DNA of 64,000 nucleotides from Anseranas semipalmata (GCA_013399115.1 VXAA01001968.1:430540-494539); one strand, 5' to 3'. Positions 10,516 to 24,893 are shown, counted from the stretch's first letter. Made by a program: numbers and translations. Notes: generated by a model from the sequence alone, not told the origin.

Positions 10516-13005
10516 ATGGGTTTGGCCTAGAATTCCTCTGGTCAAGATTTAACAGTGTACTAGTCTTATGAGTAAAAGAAAAGAGATCCTCAAAGGGACA
10601 GTATTCAAAACATGTAATGTCTGGTGCTTACAGATGTCACAGCTAAAACTGAGGAATCCAGTTGTCACTTTAAATTGCATCTCTAACAAGTTAATAACCT
10701 GGGCCTGATTCTTAAGTTATTTGCTTTGATAAAATTATCCTCGTCTTTCCTGCTTGTCCTTCCTATAAATTGCAATGAGCAATGGAGTTATATTGATTTG
10801 AATTCTGTCAGATCAGAATTAAACTCCAGATCTTTACTGAATGATTCAAAATGATTCATGTTAAAAACAACCTGGTAAATAAAATAACAGTTTTGAAACA
10901 AGGCCCTGAAACTAAGCAAATGTGGCCTTTGTGTACGTATTAGTATAATTTTATGCTCCATTTCCAACATGGTTATTTCCAACAATAATATTTCACACAA
11001 ATTATAGGTCAATTTTCGCATAGATGCTGCCCTAAAGGTGCATGAAATTTCATTAGTAGGGGAAATTCACATCATAGTTGGCAATGACAATTGAACAGAA
11101 AAATGTTTTAGTAACTTCACAGCTTTGAATGCGGTGGTGGGTTTCATAACGCAATACAAATGTGCCAACAGAACGCACCAGCAGCAATTAAAAGGGTTTG
11201 CATTGTTCTTAGCTATACAAAATCTTTTATGAATGTTAATACATGCACCTGCCTTCCTGGGGCTGCTGTAATGCCACTATATTTTCATTTTCTAAAAAAA
11301 TAAATCCACTCCAAAACACTATTTTCTATGCCACTCCACATGACCTTGTATATTTTTTCATTTATCATCCCTGTTGGAAATCTTGAAGGAGATTGCAATT
11401 CGCTCCTTTTCTTGGAATTTGGCTGTACTAGCTGGCCAAAAAAGAAAGCCATGAAGCCCTGGTCAAGCTGGATTCCTGGACTGCTGGCCCATGGACAGTC
11501 AGTGCTCCCTCTGATGCCCAAATTTATCTGGCCTAAATCCCTGTGCTCAGTGTTTCTTATGAACTGGCTCCAGGATTCCAGATGGACTTAATTAATGAGG
11601 AATAGTAGTCTCAAGGGCTGACATGGAATTAAGATGGGATGACATTTGACTTGACTTCTTTCAGTTTTTGACCCAGAGTCCATATTTGTGGGCAGCCTAA
11701 CTGTGCTCACACTTTTTATATTCATTTTGTCAAGAAAACTTCCTTCAGGCTTGTTAATGCTTGGTAAATGCCCTAAAGAGTAGCTAGCACTGCCTTCTTT
11801 CCCTGTGGTAGATTTGTTCTTATATTTATCTACCCACTATGCTCCACACTGTCTCCAAAGGTCTGTTTAAGTAAGGTTTGTATAACTAACAGACGCCAGA
11901 GAATGAAGCAGTTGAAATTCATGGTTTTGCAGCTGACTTGCTGTTGGAATTTTTCTTACTCACCTACTTTCCATTTGACTCAGTTTTTCTGTTTAATAAA
12001 AATCTAAATTTTGAAGAGACATAATTCCTTGCTTTCTCTGGAGGGCAATTTGAACATAATTAAACTGTGATAATAGAAAAAGAGCAATTAAGTTCACCTA
12101 CATGGTCCCAATGAAATGAGAAGCAAGTAATTTTGTTCAAAAAGTAATTGTCTGATCTAAACAGACTTCCTAGAGAATACATCATGTCCACCCCACCTTA
12201 TTTTGTTTTTCCAAAATCAATTGGCTTGCATATCATAAGCAAGTCTGGCTAAGAGATTTAATGTCCCCAGATAACATTTGTGTGAATATAGTAGATCATT
12301 ATTTAAATGCTGTTAGCCAGAATGTGGATTTTCAGATGGCATTAGCCTCCATTTCTATCCCAGTGGTGCTAGCATTACAGATTTAAAGAACAAATAACTA
12401 ATGAAATGTTTACAACAATTTGATGAACATGGAAAACTGATTTATATGTACCTTTGCAGTCTTAGCTAGGCTGAAATCAATTTTTAATAAGCTGTCTAGG
12501 TCAGCTCTGAATTGCGATTGGATGGCTCACCATTGTAAGGTGTGTTACAGGTGGAGATGTCTCTCCTTAGAAAACTGCCAGTCTTTTCATTGGCATTTCA
12601 TTGTTGTTGCTCTTTCCCACAAAGAAATTGTATGTCAACATTTTCTTCAGGTCCCTTTAAGAAGCAATTGCTGTTTACATTTATTCCTTGAGATGTGGAA
12701 AACAATAGTTTTCTACTGAATGCTAAGTAGGTGACTGACAAAAGAACATGAATGAAGGAATTCATTAACATCTTCTCTTCTCCAAAGAGCAGGTGTACCT
12801 GTTCACAACAAACTGTGCGACAGCCTGATGCATCACAATAAAAAAATGTTACATGCATTTTCTGTCACTCAGTTTGTAAAATCCTTGGGTTACAGAAATA
12901 AATGTCTTTTTCTTTCTCATGAATATTATGAAAGGAATCTCAGTATGTTTCACATTTGGCTTTATGCTCAATGCTTTCCAAAACAATGTGTCGTTCCTTT
13001 GCATT

Positions 13006-13032
13006 ATAATAATAATAATAATAATAATAATA
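13006..13032. repeat. (ATA)n microsatellite
   Basis: Nine near-perfect ATA/AAT units. Confidence 0.9.
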
Positions 13033-16000
13033 CCTACAGCTAGACTCTTTTAAATTTTTTGACATTAAAAAAATTCCCTGAACACTGGGAGAACCACTTC
13101 ACAAGAGAATGCCCATGCTCATAACAAAGACAAGCGTAAAGCAAAACCTTCATTATATACCCAGAATGTAGTTCACTTTCCCTTCAATTTGTAAGAGAAT
13201 AGAAGATAGCTTGACAGGCCATCTACTCTTTCACCTGCACCATAGCAGAATAGCCTTTACCTGTGTTTTGACAGATATTTTGTTTGTCACACATCAACCA
13301 GTGGCTTACTGCCAGATCCCATAGCCTGGGAGCTTCTCTCAGACCTCTTTCTCCTTACTTCATGAAGAGGTAGATGAGCCCCTGCGTAATACTTCTGTCC
13401 CAGTAGCTGAATGCTCCTGTAGCACAGAAGAAGGACACCTGCTTTTGGCTAGATCCACAGGACAGACTGGATGCACTCTTCTGTCTGCATGTCTTATTGC
13501 ACAGCAGAAGTTGTTGTTGCTCCATTGTAGGCAACAAAATTAGGAATTTGGACCCTGTGACTGCTAAGGTTGAGCTGTTCATCTTCTGCTGATAGGTAAA
13601 TAAGAACATCCTTCATTCTGACTTGTGTCATGTTTAATGCAAGTGAATCCTGTTACTTGTTCTCTCTGATCATGGTGATCAATAACATATCCTCCTCTTG
13701 CAGCATTTTTTTTTTGAATATATAAGCAACAGAAAAAAAATCATGAATATCCCACAATTTACTCTTCTTACCTTTTTTTTTTTGTAGATTATTTTTAAAA
13801 TTTTCCTCACTTTTTTATTGATATGAGTTCTAACATTTGTGTGGGTGATGTTCTGGGACATTCGTAGAATGACACTGATACAGATTTCTAATCAAGAAAG
13901 CATGCCAGCATGTCTGCAAGAAGAATTATATGTTCAAAATATGGAAAATCAAGGGATGGTTTGCATAAATTGCAGAAAAAGAAACACATTTGAAATGGAG
14001 GCTTGGCAAGCAGCGTGATAGAAATTAATGGATTTTTTTTCTTCAAATTTTCTTCTATTCAAAGTAGTTTAGTAGATGCATGAGTCTTAGCTTACAATCG
14101 CTTTGCTAAAATGATGCGACAGTCTCACTTCAACTGCTCTTTACAAGCTAGCTGGGGAATTTTTGTCGGACAGTGTTCAACCAGAAGCAGTTCTGATGGA
14201 GAGGAGAATAAATAAATGGTTTTCTCTGTCTTGTTCTTCTGCGTGGTATTTTCTGTTCTGCACCAAACTTCTGGCACACATTCATTTTGTAATCTGAACG
14301 ACATCACATAAGCCACTGTAGAAATACTGTGTTTGACAAATGATGGACTAGGACTTCATGATGATGCTATTTTGGGCCCGACCAGAGAAATGGGTATTGG
14401 AAATCTGTCAGCTGTGATTTGTTTCAGGAGATTTCCTGCCCAGTATTCCAAACCCTACATTGTGACTTTTATTGCAGAATTTCTCCAGACATTTAGATCT
14501 CCCCAGACAGGCAACTTGCTCCCCAAGTAAGCATATTACTTGAGTGTTTCAGCCTGCATTTCCAATGGGTATGTGGATGTACAAGTGCTACCAGTAGGTG
14601 TCTCCTGATTCACCCTGGGAGGTCTGAGTCTTCGTGTTTGGAATGGATGAAATTGCACATATTAATTTACTCTTTCTCAAAGACAAGCAACAGATGCCTC
14701 ATGAGCTAGACTTTAGCTGGTGCAGTTGAGCCACATCTGTATTCTTGATGTCTGTAGCAAACATCCCTCTGCAGATTGGCACAGGGGAAGGACTGCAATG
14801 ATCACTCACTGCATGCATGCATTGAGCTTCCCCTCCCTGATAACTTCCAGGATCTTCTAGACTAATGCATGAAGCAAACAATCACAGATGATTTTTCTTT
14901 AATTTTGGTATTTCCTTTGTATTGGTAAGACCACCTGCAGTTCTCATAAAGTTAGGTGTCTAAGAGACAGAAGCTAGTAATAGCTCTGTAATTGGCCTAA
15001 GAAGCAGAATTCCATTTTTCATGCTGAACTGAAGGAAAATCCCAACTAACAACTGACTAGCAGTGCATTTAGATGGTAAGCATGTTAATGCAGGTATCAA
15101 CTTTATATATATTTGTGCAGCACCTGACACAATGAGCTGTCTTGGCCTATAGAAGTCTCTGTATCACAAATGTTTCATAAAAATTCTTGCTTTTGCCAAA
15201 GGGAAAGAATCACTTAAATCAATTTTGCTCACGTATTTATTCTTTTTTTTTCAAAGATCAGCTAGCACATTGCAAAAGCACCAAACACCTTTTTAAGTAA
15301 TTTATATTTTTTTCTTCAAGAATAGTACACTGAAACACATAAAAATGCATGTTAGAAAGTTTCTAAAATCTCAGTGGATAAACTTGGAATAAATGCACAA
15401 AGTAAATTAAGATTTTTAAGCTTTTCCTATATAATTAGGATTTAAATGGATTCTTCTCTATCATGATCAATAAACGATCTAGCTAAAGGAAAATGAAGTA
15501 GCAGAATCTATAGGGGAGATTTAGAGAGAAGGAGGAGGAGAGCAATTTGAAATGTACGGTATGCTCAGTACAAACGGTTTACCAGCCTTTGAAAAGTCCA
15601 TGATTACCTCAGCTCAGTGCTATTTTTCTTCTAGTGTTTCTCTGCAAGCTCAATAAAAACATTCTCCCATCCCCTTGAGAAGCCAAAAGCTCTTTATCTC
15701 TGTGAGATATTTTTAGTAAATTTTATTTAGTTTTATTATATCTAAACCATAAAAGAAGATACAAACATTTTGTAATGATGTTGCTATAGGAATTTCATTG
15801 GGACATGTTAAATGAATCAGGGTTAGAAAAAGAAATACTCTGTGACATTTCTTATACTTTTGTAGAAAAAAAAATCTATCCAATGAAGTATAGTTTTCAT
15901 TTGTTTTGTTGATTATGTCTATGCTAATAAACAAAAGGGGAACAGGGAACAGCTTCAAGGCAATGTAGCATTGACTAGCTTACACCTTTGCAAGCTTCCT

Positions 16001-18539
16001 TTACAAGGTCTAAAATTATTTGTTTGGTAGATAGTTAAGAGAGGCACAAAACAGAAAAAGCGAATGAGTTAACAGCTGAATAGTTTATAAAATCAGAGAT
16101 CAAGTTATGAACTCACTTCTAGGCTCTCTTTTATTTACTGTTATATTCATTTTCAATCACTCAAACATTCAGCTCTTTGAAGAATATTCATCCCATTGTA
16201 TTTGTTTGCTTGGGTGCATATATGTTGCCATGTGTATAAATTTGATGTGCGTGGTTTTGTAGTTGTTGTTTGTTTGTTTTTAGATTCAAACTATATTCTG
16301 GATCAAATGTTACTGATCTTATTCACCTCTTACAACTACTGAAAATGTGATGCCTGAGATACGTGTTCTGCTTGTGTGTAGGCTCAAACAAGGCTGATCA
16401 GCACCCAACATAAACTACACCAATCTAACCTAAGCATTTTCTAGTATACATGAAAAAGGATTGCTAATTCAAATGGAGGTTCACAGCTCTGGTGTTTGGT
16501 TTATAAAGCTACTGCAGTCTCAAAACTGCTTAAAGCCAATACAATTGTATTTTCTCTGGCCACATCTGAAATACAGATCAGGGATCTTAAATGGATAGAT
16601 TACACTGATTATGGTGGTAAATTTTGCTATGGCAGGAGATACCTTTATTACTTATATGTGAGAAAGGGGCCATTGGTTTATTGTCATCTACCATTCATCT
16701 ACATTATCCATGTCAAAGTGGCTCAGCCCAAAATGTTCAGATGGGTATCTAAATGGAGTACCTCGCTCCTTGTTTAGACCAAGCCTTCCTTCATGGTTTA
16801 TCTACTCTGTCCAGTCTCTTCAACTTCAGAGTAATGAGTGTGTTCCCTGTCACAGTTTTATCCCATTTAGATAAATATTGGCTGAATTAGTCCCTTAGGC
16901 ACAAAAACTCTGTGGAGATAATGTTGCCAGGAGATGATCTTGTGTGGCCTGTAGTTCCTACAGACTCAACAACATTAAAAATCCACCTCCCTTTTTTATT
17001 TTGATGCTTAATGTAGTTAAGATTTTTTTCCCAGTAGTCTCCACAAAATGCAAAACTTGTTCTATTTTCTATTTCCATTTGGTATACAAATATGTATATA
17101 CCAATATATATATGTATTTGTGAAATTGAATTTTGTCTATCTGTTCTCATTCCACCCTACCTGCCTCTCCTCTTCCCTCCCCACATACATATTTATTGCA
17201 TTAACTTTATCAGTCAGCCTTGAATTTTAGTGTGTCACTGAAGGAAGAATCTATTTGATCAGTAAAGGAATGCAGTAATGCTTCTGATTTTTTTTTTTTT
17301 TTCCTATTAAGAAAAGGCATTTCTCTGGTAAATGCTTCCTTTGGGAGCTTCTCAAATAAAGGTATTTCCTGAGGCCTGATTTTCAGCTGCTGAGCACACC
17401 TGGCCAGCTTTGGTGGTGACATTTACTGGGACATTTTATAGCTTCAGCAGGGAGGGATTTGTATATGTCTATTTAAAAAGATATTATTGAACATACTTAT
17501 TTTTCTGAAACATCTCAATAGAATTGTAGGCTTTATATTAAGGTAACTGGCTAGTGGATCAAGACCCACGTGAGATAAATATATAAAAGATATAAACATG
17601 AAGAAGCTATTTGTCTGACAGAAAATGTGTATAAGCAGGTGTAAAGGTAGGCAGGAGGAGACACCCTCTAGTCTCTTTTACACCGTCATTGATTTTGTTA
17701 CCACACTCCTTCTTTCCACTTGGAAGGAATATAAATTAGAGTTAAGCATACAATAACATCTCATTGCCAGGATGAAATTCATCATTGACCTAAACTTTGA
17801 AGCCTACCCACAGAAAATGGGAGATGTGTGCAGGAGTTACATGTCCCTGTGTGTCAGTGGACATAAAAGAAGCTCTTCTGGTTTTTATACACTGAACGTG
17901 TAGACCTAAAGGTGTGATTTTTTACAAGTTCCTTTGCATTTAACCTTAATCTACCCATGTGGATAATTTATAATTCTGAGACTGTCCAGGTTACGATGGA
18001 TTGGAAATATATTGTCTCAAGTACACAAAAATTATTGCTGGAAAAGTAAATGTTGACTAACACTCCATTAATTCATAAAGAAGAGCCAGAAAACAAAGAC
18101 GTTATAAAACCTGGGGCTTAACCTCTAAGAAAAAGGGAGCTTCCTAAACGGTTAAAAAAATGAATAAAATCAGAATGCTTCTGTTGCTACAATAAGACTA
18201 TGAATGCCAAGTTCTTTGGGCTTTCCCTTCTGTCTTCTGCAGAATCAGGTATCTTGCTTGCTTGCTAGAGTTCAGCCCTTTTGGTGTAACTATTGCTGTT
18301 CTTCTGGTGGGTGGTGCTTTGTACCTGGTTTTACACTACCCTTGTCAAGACTTCCTTCTTTCTTAGTCTTGTATAAGGATCAGTCTGTATGTCTTTCTCT
18401 ATAAAGGCTTTTTTGAAGGCAAAAATTCCTACCAGATACCAGCATTGTTCACGCAGTGGCTGTGGAAGGATGGCCTCATAACTTTAATTATCTTTATTGT
18501 AATGCAGATCATTTACTCTTATACAATTCTGATTAGGAC

Positions 18540-18561
18540 TTTTTTTTTTTTTTTTTTTTTT
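18540..18561. repeat. Poly-T run
   Basis: An uninterrupted run of 22 T bases. Confidence 0.9.
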
Positions 18562-18590
18562 GGTGCATCCCTAGGCTACTACATGCAAAA

Positions 18591-18616
18591 AACAACAACA
18601 ACAACAACAACAACAA
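18591..18616. repeat. (AAC)n microsatellite
   Basis: About eight AAC units in a perfect run. Confidence 0.9.
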
Positions 18617-20186
18617 AAACTTGAGTTTAATAGTACATCCCTTTCTTCCCTCGATTCTAAAAACAGACTTTTCCATTTTAATCTGCCTCAGGATATTTCA
18701 TTATCATATTCACTTGTGTTTAGGCCAGAATTTCATCTAAGGTATTTCATCACATTCTTTTATATGCCAGTGACGATGTGCCAACCTGTAGCACTGGAAA
18801 ATTTAGGCTATCTTAATGTCAGATGAAAAAGGTTATATCTCTGCTGTCACTTTAGCTCAGCTTGAGTTCATGCCCACAGCCAAACTCCCTGGTCATCTGC
18901 ACTGCCAGCACATTGGCTCAGTCTTCAGCTCACACTGGGAAGAAGCCAACTAGCTCTCAGGTAGACAGACTCAGGCACTCAGGGACGCTGGGCCCAGCTG
19001 TGCCCCTCAGTTTCATATAGGTCTCATATAAAACTCCCAAGATTAAGAAAACACTGCGTGAAATCATACCTAATGTAAATTAGTGGAAAAAGCTAATTTT
19101 TTCTAAAAAATAAATCTTTTTACAGCCCCAACATATCTGATTTTGAAAATGTTTGTATATTTTTCCTCACTTATTCTCGTGTCTCATTTTGTTTGCATTT
19201 GTGCTCTATCATCTTTTTCTCCACACATTTTTTCTCATTTAAAAATATGAGTAAAAAAAAAAAAAGCCAAAAAACCACCAAACTTTTTGATTCATATAAA
19301 GAAGAAAAATATCAAAAATAAATTTTACTTAAAAAGTAAGATGCAAACATGCACCATCAAAAAATATTTTCACTTCCTTATATGAGAATGCTCATGGAAG
19401 TATCAGATGATTCAATGTCTGATAGACTGTGCATATGAAAAGTGCTCAAATAAAAACAGCGATTCCGGGTACACAAAAAAGAATTTGCTTTTTGATGTCA
19501 GGTGGTTAAGAGCTCTCACTCATAAAGATACTTCTATTTCATTGAATGGCCATTTTTCAGAAAATAATGTTCCTTGGTTTTTGACCATGACCAATCTTTA
19601 GCCTCATGGTCTGTCAAAGATAAGGCCAGAAGGCCCTAGTATTTATTTCTGTGAGACATTTTCCTTCATATTTCTCTTTTCTCATGGAAAAACAAGATAA
19701 TTACTTTGCTGCTGTTACTAGTGCATGAGGAGTTCTCCACTCCAGACAGAAATGGATTTGTTTGCTAATGTCATACTACATTCATGACATGTATGAAATT
19801 TAACAACATTAAATTGAAACTCGAAATTTAAAATGAACATGAAATTTAATAACAACTTCAAAAGACCATCTGAAAAAAAAAAAAAAACACATGCCCAAAT
19901 CAACACAGTTTTATGGAATTCTTGACAACATCTGACACAGTAGTAACAATGAAGAAAGAATTCACTAGTAAGTAACACTGTTGCTCAACATTTTGCTAGA
20001 TATGAAGTTCATGAACAGGAACCTCCATAGCATTTTGAATGAATCTTTTAGAGAAAAAGTTGTGTAATTCAAGGCTGTGAAGGGTAAGTGGGAATGGGAA
20101 TGAAGAGACCCATTGTGGATGCAGAGCATTCACATGCACAGGGATGAGGGGGACACTTTGTTCCCCTTTGAAAAATACAGAAATTC

Positions 20187-20224
20187 TTTGGAAAAATATT
20201 ACTTTTTTTTGGAAAAATATTACT
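20187..20224. repeat. Short direct repeat, 17 bp x 2
   Basis: TTTGGAAAAATATTACT occurs at 20187-20203 and again at 20208-20224, separated by four T bases. Confidence 0.9.
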
Positions 20225-21290
20225 GAAGCTCAGAGGAAGTTATATTCCTATCAGTTATAGATCCTTCCATTTCTTCTTCCATTCCTTCCTATTTTCTGTT
20301 CACAGTTCATAGAGAACCATTATGTTTCTAGGTTTTCTGTGTGTACACGTTGCTCCGGTACCTGTGCCTTTCAACTTTGAGCTTTTCATAGGAATAACAT
20401 TACATCTGTAAACTTTTTACATTTGTGTAGTTTGGCTCCCCTAACTCTCTGCAGAGCCTGGTTTCCCCACCACAGACACACAGTAATTGCATAATATTTA
20501 TGTTATTCTCCTATTTTTCAATTCTAATTCTCTGCTGCCATACTTCAAAATACCAATTTGTTTCTTAACATCTACTGTGTATATAGAATAAGACTGTACT
20601 GTTAGCCGAGCTGTCCAAAGCGATTTGTTCCTTTTCAGACATGTTTGCTGTTTTAATTAGTTTACTTCCTTATGGTAGATACTAACTTCATTTATTTTTT
20701 TTAAAGTCTACAGTCTCCCCATTCACCAGATCCCTTCTGCCAACTAAATTCTTTCTGTGTTTTTAAATTGAATCATTGATAGTGTCCCTGTTGGCTCATG
20801 ACGGCTTTGCTTGTTGCAGTTGTCATTCTCAGTGTATCAGAGCTGACCCACAGCGTGGCTGAGAGTGACACTGCTCTGAAATCAAATTAAATGGGGATGA
20901 CAACTCCAGCTGGATAGATAGTTTGTTTGAGAATATATATTCAAAATAACTAGTGCTAAACCGTGATCGATGAGAATGGAAAATGGAAAGAGGAGATGTG
21001 TTGTTGTAACAGTAAATAGAGCAAAAGGCAATGTGATGATAAAGAAACAGAGCAAAACAAGTGATAATAGTAGTTCTGTTACTAATAATTTATATTATTA
21101 ATCATAATAACTGGTAAAGCATGATGGTGACACGAAGTGCCATGTACAGGCAGAAGTATTGCCCTAAAGAAATCCTATTCTTGGACTATTGGTAATGTGT
21201 AGCTAAGATTTAAAAACGCAGAACATAGAACCATATTTTGAAAAAAAAAAAAAAAAGAATCTATGAAGAGACAAAAGTCTAAGGGAAAAT

Positions 21291-21331
21291 GAATAGAATA
21301 GAACAGAACAGAACAGAACAGAATACAATAG
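21291..21331. repeat. (GAATA/GAACA)n tract at a CR1 tail
   Basis: AGAAT-like units pass into four GAACA units directly against the 3' end of the inverted CR1. Its position suggests it arose from the CR1 octamer tail by mutation and slippage. Confidence 0.75.
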
Positions 21332-21800
21332 ATGGAAGGGACCCAAAAAGATCATTGAGTCCAACTGCCTGACAGCTTCAGTCAGTTAAAAGTTAAAGCA
21401 TATTAATGAGGGCATTTTCCAAATGCCTCTTGAACACCGACAGGCATGGGGCATCAACCACCTCTCCAGGAACCCTGTTCCAGTGCCTGACCACCCTCAC
21501 GGTAAGGAAACATTTCCTAATCTCCATTCTGAACCTCCCCTGGTGCAGCTGTGTGCCATTCCCATGCATGCTGTCATCAGTGACCAGGGAGCAGAGAACG
21601 GCACCTCCCTCTGCGCTGCCCTCCTCAGGGAGCTGCAGAGAGCTACGAGGCCTCTCAGCCTCCTCTTCTCCAGGCTAGAGGACCCAAGTGTCCCAGCATC
21701 TCCCCACAGGACTTGCCTCCAGCCCTTTTACCAGCTCTGTTGACCTCCTCTGGACACATTCAAGTACTTTAACATCTGTGGAACCCAGAACTGCCCACAA
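21332..21800 (-). mobile_element. CR1 LINE, 5'-truncated copy 2 (inverted)
   Basis: This copy lies on the minus strand. Its 3' end abuts the pentamer tract at 21291-21331 and its 5' truncation is near 21800. In plus-strand reading, the CR1 3' UTR signature (GGAAGGGACCC, then GTCCAACTGCC) leads into the reverse-transcribed coding tail: TGTTCCAGTGCCTGACCACC, then GCCTCTCAGCCTCCTCTTCT, then a block equivalent to the VQR-ATK region. A GC-richer insert relative to the other copies, with an ACTTGCCTCCAGCCC segment, and many substitutions mark it as an old copy. No open reading frame of the element survives at useful length. The plus-strand frames over it are antisense shadows. Confidence 0.85.
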
Positions 21801-24390
21801 AATGGGAGGCTGGAGAGTACCTGACAGAAAGATGAGAGAAGAAAGGAACACTAGGCTGAGGGAGTACTGAGGACTGGAGAGGAAGACCACAGACAAACAT
21901 CCTACTATGTGGCCCGTATCTGGCCCTGCTGCATGAGAAGGAGGAGTCCTTAATCTCCCTCCTAGCTTAAGAAAGAGGATTTGAGAGGAAAATTTGTCAT
22001 TGATTCGAATTACGTTCCAATATATTTAAGGGCTAAAGATGTGTTTTGCTGTGTGCCTGGACTCCACCTTCACAGTGAAGAATGAGGATTCCTTCATTCC
22101 ACTTACATCTGTGAAAGTGCTTAAAATTTGTTTAGCTTCAGTGCATACTTGTTTTGGTCTTAATAGGTTTTATGCACGCTAGAAGATAAGTATGAATGCT
22201 GCTGATTCCCATCCTTACAACACAGATCATTTTATTTAGTGTTATTTAAACCAAATTTTGACTTTGAATCAGCATAGAAAGATGGAATTGTTTGGAGCCA
22301 CATCCAGTGAGATCCTGATCTCAGACTCATAGTTTTTCATCACCAAGAAAACTCACCTAGGGAATCATAACAGTCTCACATTTGCAGTAATATTTTCACG
22401 TTTGTGAATAGAAAAACTTGATCCTATTCTCACTGCAAAGAATTGCTGTAAATGCTGCAGAGAAACAAGCAGAACCAAAGACTAAGCAAATTGTTTTTCG
22501 GGGGTGTGAGGGATAGATTTTATTTAGCTCTTTTTCTGAGCTTCCCCTTTTCACATATGTTTAAAGCTCCTAATTAGCAACAGAAGAAGTCTCAATTGAC
22601 TGAGATGTATGATGTCAGTAGGAAAGACAGTTACCCGATAAACTTCCCCTTAAGTAAGGTAAGGACTAAGGACTTTGTAAGTATAATCTTGATTCTCAAA
22701 TGCTTCTTCTAAAAAGCCATACTCATACTTCCTTTCAGAAAATCAGTAAGCAAGCATGACAGATCGGTAGAGAGCACAATACAAACTGCCTGTGAAATAC
22801 ATTTTAGTATTTCAAAAAGCAGTGGGCTACTGAATCTATGTTAACTTGCACCAGCTGAGGATTCGATCTCATTTGACTTTAATTCACATTGGTAGCAAAG
22901 GGAACAAGTTTGAAAACATTCATATTTTCAGCATGTAACTGTAAATCCTGTCTCTGTGCTGCATTAGCAAATAGTCTTTGTAATAAGTATCCATTTCATT
23001 CAGCTTTCATTTATCTTCACTTTCACAAAGATCTTTACTTATTTGTATCATTGTTCTGGTACAAAAACTTACATATATATGTTAGTTAAGATTCACTCCC
23101 CTAAAAACATAGTAGTTAGCCCTTAAAATATTACCCCACTCTTTTTCAACTTTCTTTGAAAATATAATTAGAAGAAATGTGATGTGGTGGAATGTCAGTC
23201 TTTGTCAGTCAATCTCTTTATGAGGTCTGCAGAGCTAATGCTGTGATAGTGGCTTTACAGACTTCCCCATTAACCTAGCCTTAAAAAAATGGGATCCTCT
23301 TCTTTCCTGAGATTATTTCCTGTGTTGTTATTTTCAATCTAACAGTGATCAGAGCAACTTGCACTTAATATTAAATTAAAAAAGTTGATTTTCTATTTAT
23401 TTGTTTTCTTTTTTAAGACTTTGCCCATTTCTTCCCATTTTTTTATTTATTTTTTATTTTAGCAGATTCTGGGGTTTGACTTTTATTCCAGAATAAAGCA
23501 TCCGTTCTTGTTCCTTTATGGTAGTTAATGGACGCATCATTCAACAGCATCTGGGGTCCAGCTCATCTACCATGTGTGATTCAGATGCATCCACACCACT
23601 GAAAGTCAGTGGAGCCACATAAATTTATGTCAGCTGAGTTTTCTCTGACCCAAAATTTTATAACCTGAGTGCCTTTTAGGGCTGGAGGATACAGGGTAAA
23701 CAGAAGCCGAACAGTTCCATTACAGGTTAGTGGCACTTCGTAGTTCTGCTTCTCACACAGATAAATAAATGGAGAGATATTTCTGTAACAATTTGCAAAA
23801 TGACTTTTACTTTTACAATGGAATGAGCTAATAAGTCTATAACGTAGTTACTGCCTAAAATGCATTTGGATTTTACACTTGCTAAACTAGATTTGTTTTT
23901 GTTGTTCTTATTGTCTAATCTAATTCAGAATGCTGATTACTGAATAGTAATTTATACGGCTTTGAGTTTGTTGAGATGAAGACTGAAAAGTTTGTTTAAA
24001 AGAAGACAAGGTAAGACAAGCATTGTAATAGCTCAAAGGGAATAAATTGCCTCACTGCAGTGTGCTTACACATCTTGCACTGCATCTAGGTTTCAAATCA
24101 GTCCTGTGCTCCTGTGCTCCTCCACTCTACTGGCAGCAGGGCAGCAGCCAAGATGCAAAAAAGATTTCAGACTTAGGCACCGTGTTAACTAGGAGTGTGG
24201 GATACAGCTGATCTGTGAAGAAGCATCAGCTTGGCTGCTTCTGTGCACAAGATTCATGTCAGTAGAGATGTCAGAGCAACAGAGACCAGAGTTTTGGTTT
24301 CGTTTCCTTTGGCTTCTTGCATGACATTTTGCAAGGACTGTTGCGGTGCATTCTATCCGGATGGACCGTTAGTGTAGCATTTGAAAATAC
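21801..24390. other. Unique AT-rich DNA, nothing recognised
   Basis: No transposon, RNA gene or protein domain is visible. The longest frame is below 70 codons. Confidence 0.6.
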
Positions 24391-24893
24391 TTAATAGAGT
24401 CCTGAGTTGGAAGGGATCCACAATGATCAATGAGTCCAACTCTTGGCTCCACACAGAACCACTCAACAATCAAACCATATTGCTGAGAGCGTTGTCCAAA
24501 TGCTTCTTGAACTCCAGCAGGCTTGGTGCTGTGACCACTTCCCTGGGGAGCCTGTTCCAGTGCCCGACCACCCTCTCGGTGAAGAACCTTTTCCTCACAC
24601 CTAGCCTGACCCTCCCCTGTTGCAGCTCCATGCCGTTCCCTCAGATCCTGTCGCTGTCACCAGAGAGCAGAGATCAGCACCTGCCCCTCCGCTCCCCTCG
24701 TGAGGAAGCTGCAGGCCGCCATGAGGCCTCCCCTCAGTCTCCTCTTCTCTGGGCTGAACAAACCAAGTCACCTCAGCCACTCCTCATACATCGTCCCCTC
24801 TAGACCCTTCACCATCTTTGTAGCTCTCCTTTGGATGCTCTCTAATAGTTTTGTATCCTTGTGGTGCCCAAAATTGTACACAGTCCTTGATGT
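24391..24893 (-). mobile_element. CR1 LINE, 5'-truncated copy 3 (inverted)
   Basis: A minus-strand CR1 tail. In plus-strand order it shows the 3' UTR end (GAGTTGGAAGGGATCC), the TCTTGAACTCCAGCAGGCTT block, TGTTCCAGTGCCCGACCACC, the complement of the [10 protein letters not shown] segment, and a break near 24893 just inside the FWAP-equivalent block (GTGGTGCCCAAAATTG). The sequence is close to the 3' half of the copy at 49244, so both belong to one subfamily. The octamer tail is nearly gone (ATAGAGTCC), which suggests age or a truncated end. An antisense open frame of 140 codons (24381-24803 +) covers it and is not a gene. Confidence 0.9.

Larger units (their letters stand above)
6541..21290. 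other. Long AT-rich stretch without genes or recognised transposons
   Basis: About 14.7 kb holding only simple repeats (listed separately) and short unrecognised frames, the longest about 100 codons. Some parts, for example 12000-12310, are rich in TAAT/ATTA cores and resemble conserved non-coding sequence, but this cannot be tested here. A locally GC-richer stretch near 18843-19010 matches nothing I know. Confidence 0.6.

Noticed and set aside
24381..24803. 140-codon plus-strand frame, with a similar one at 49373-49675
   Set aside because: Both are antisense to inverted CR1 copies of the same subfamily, and their similarity to each other reflects the repeat rather than a gene family.
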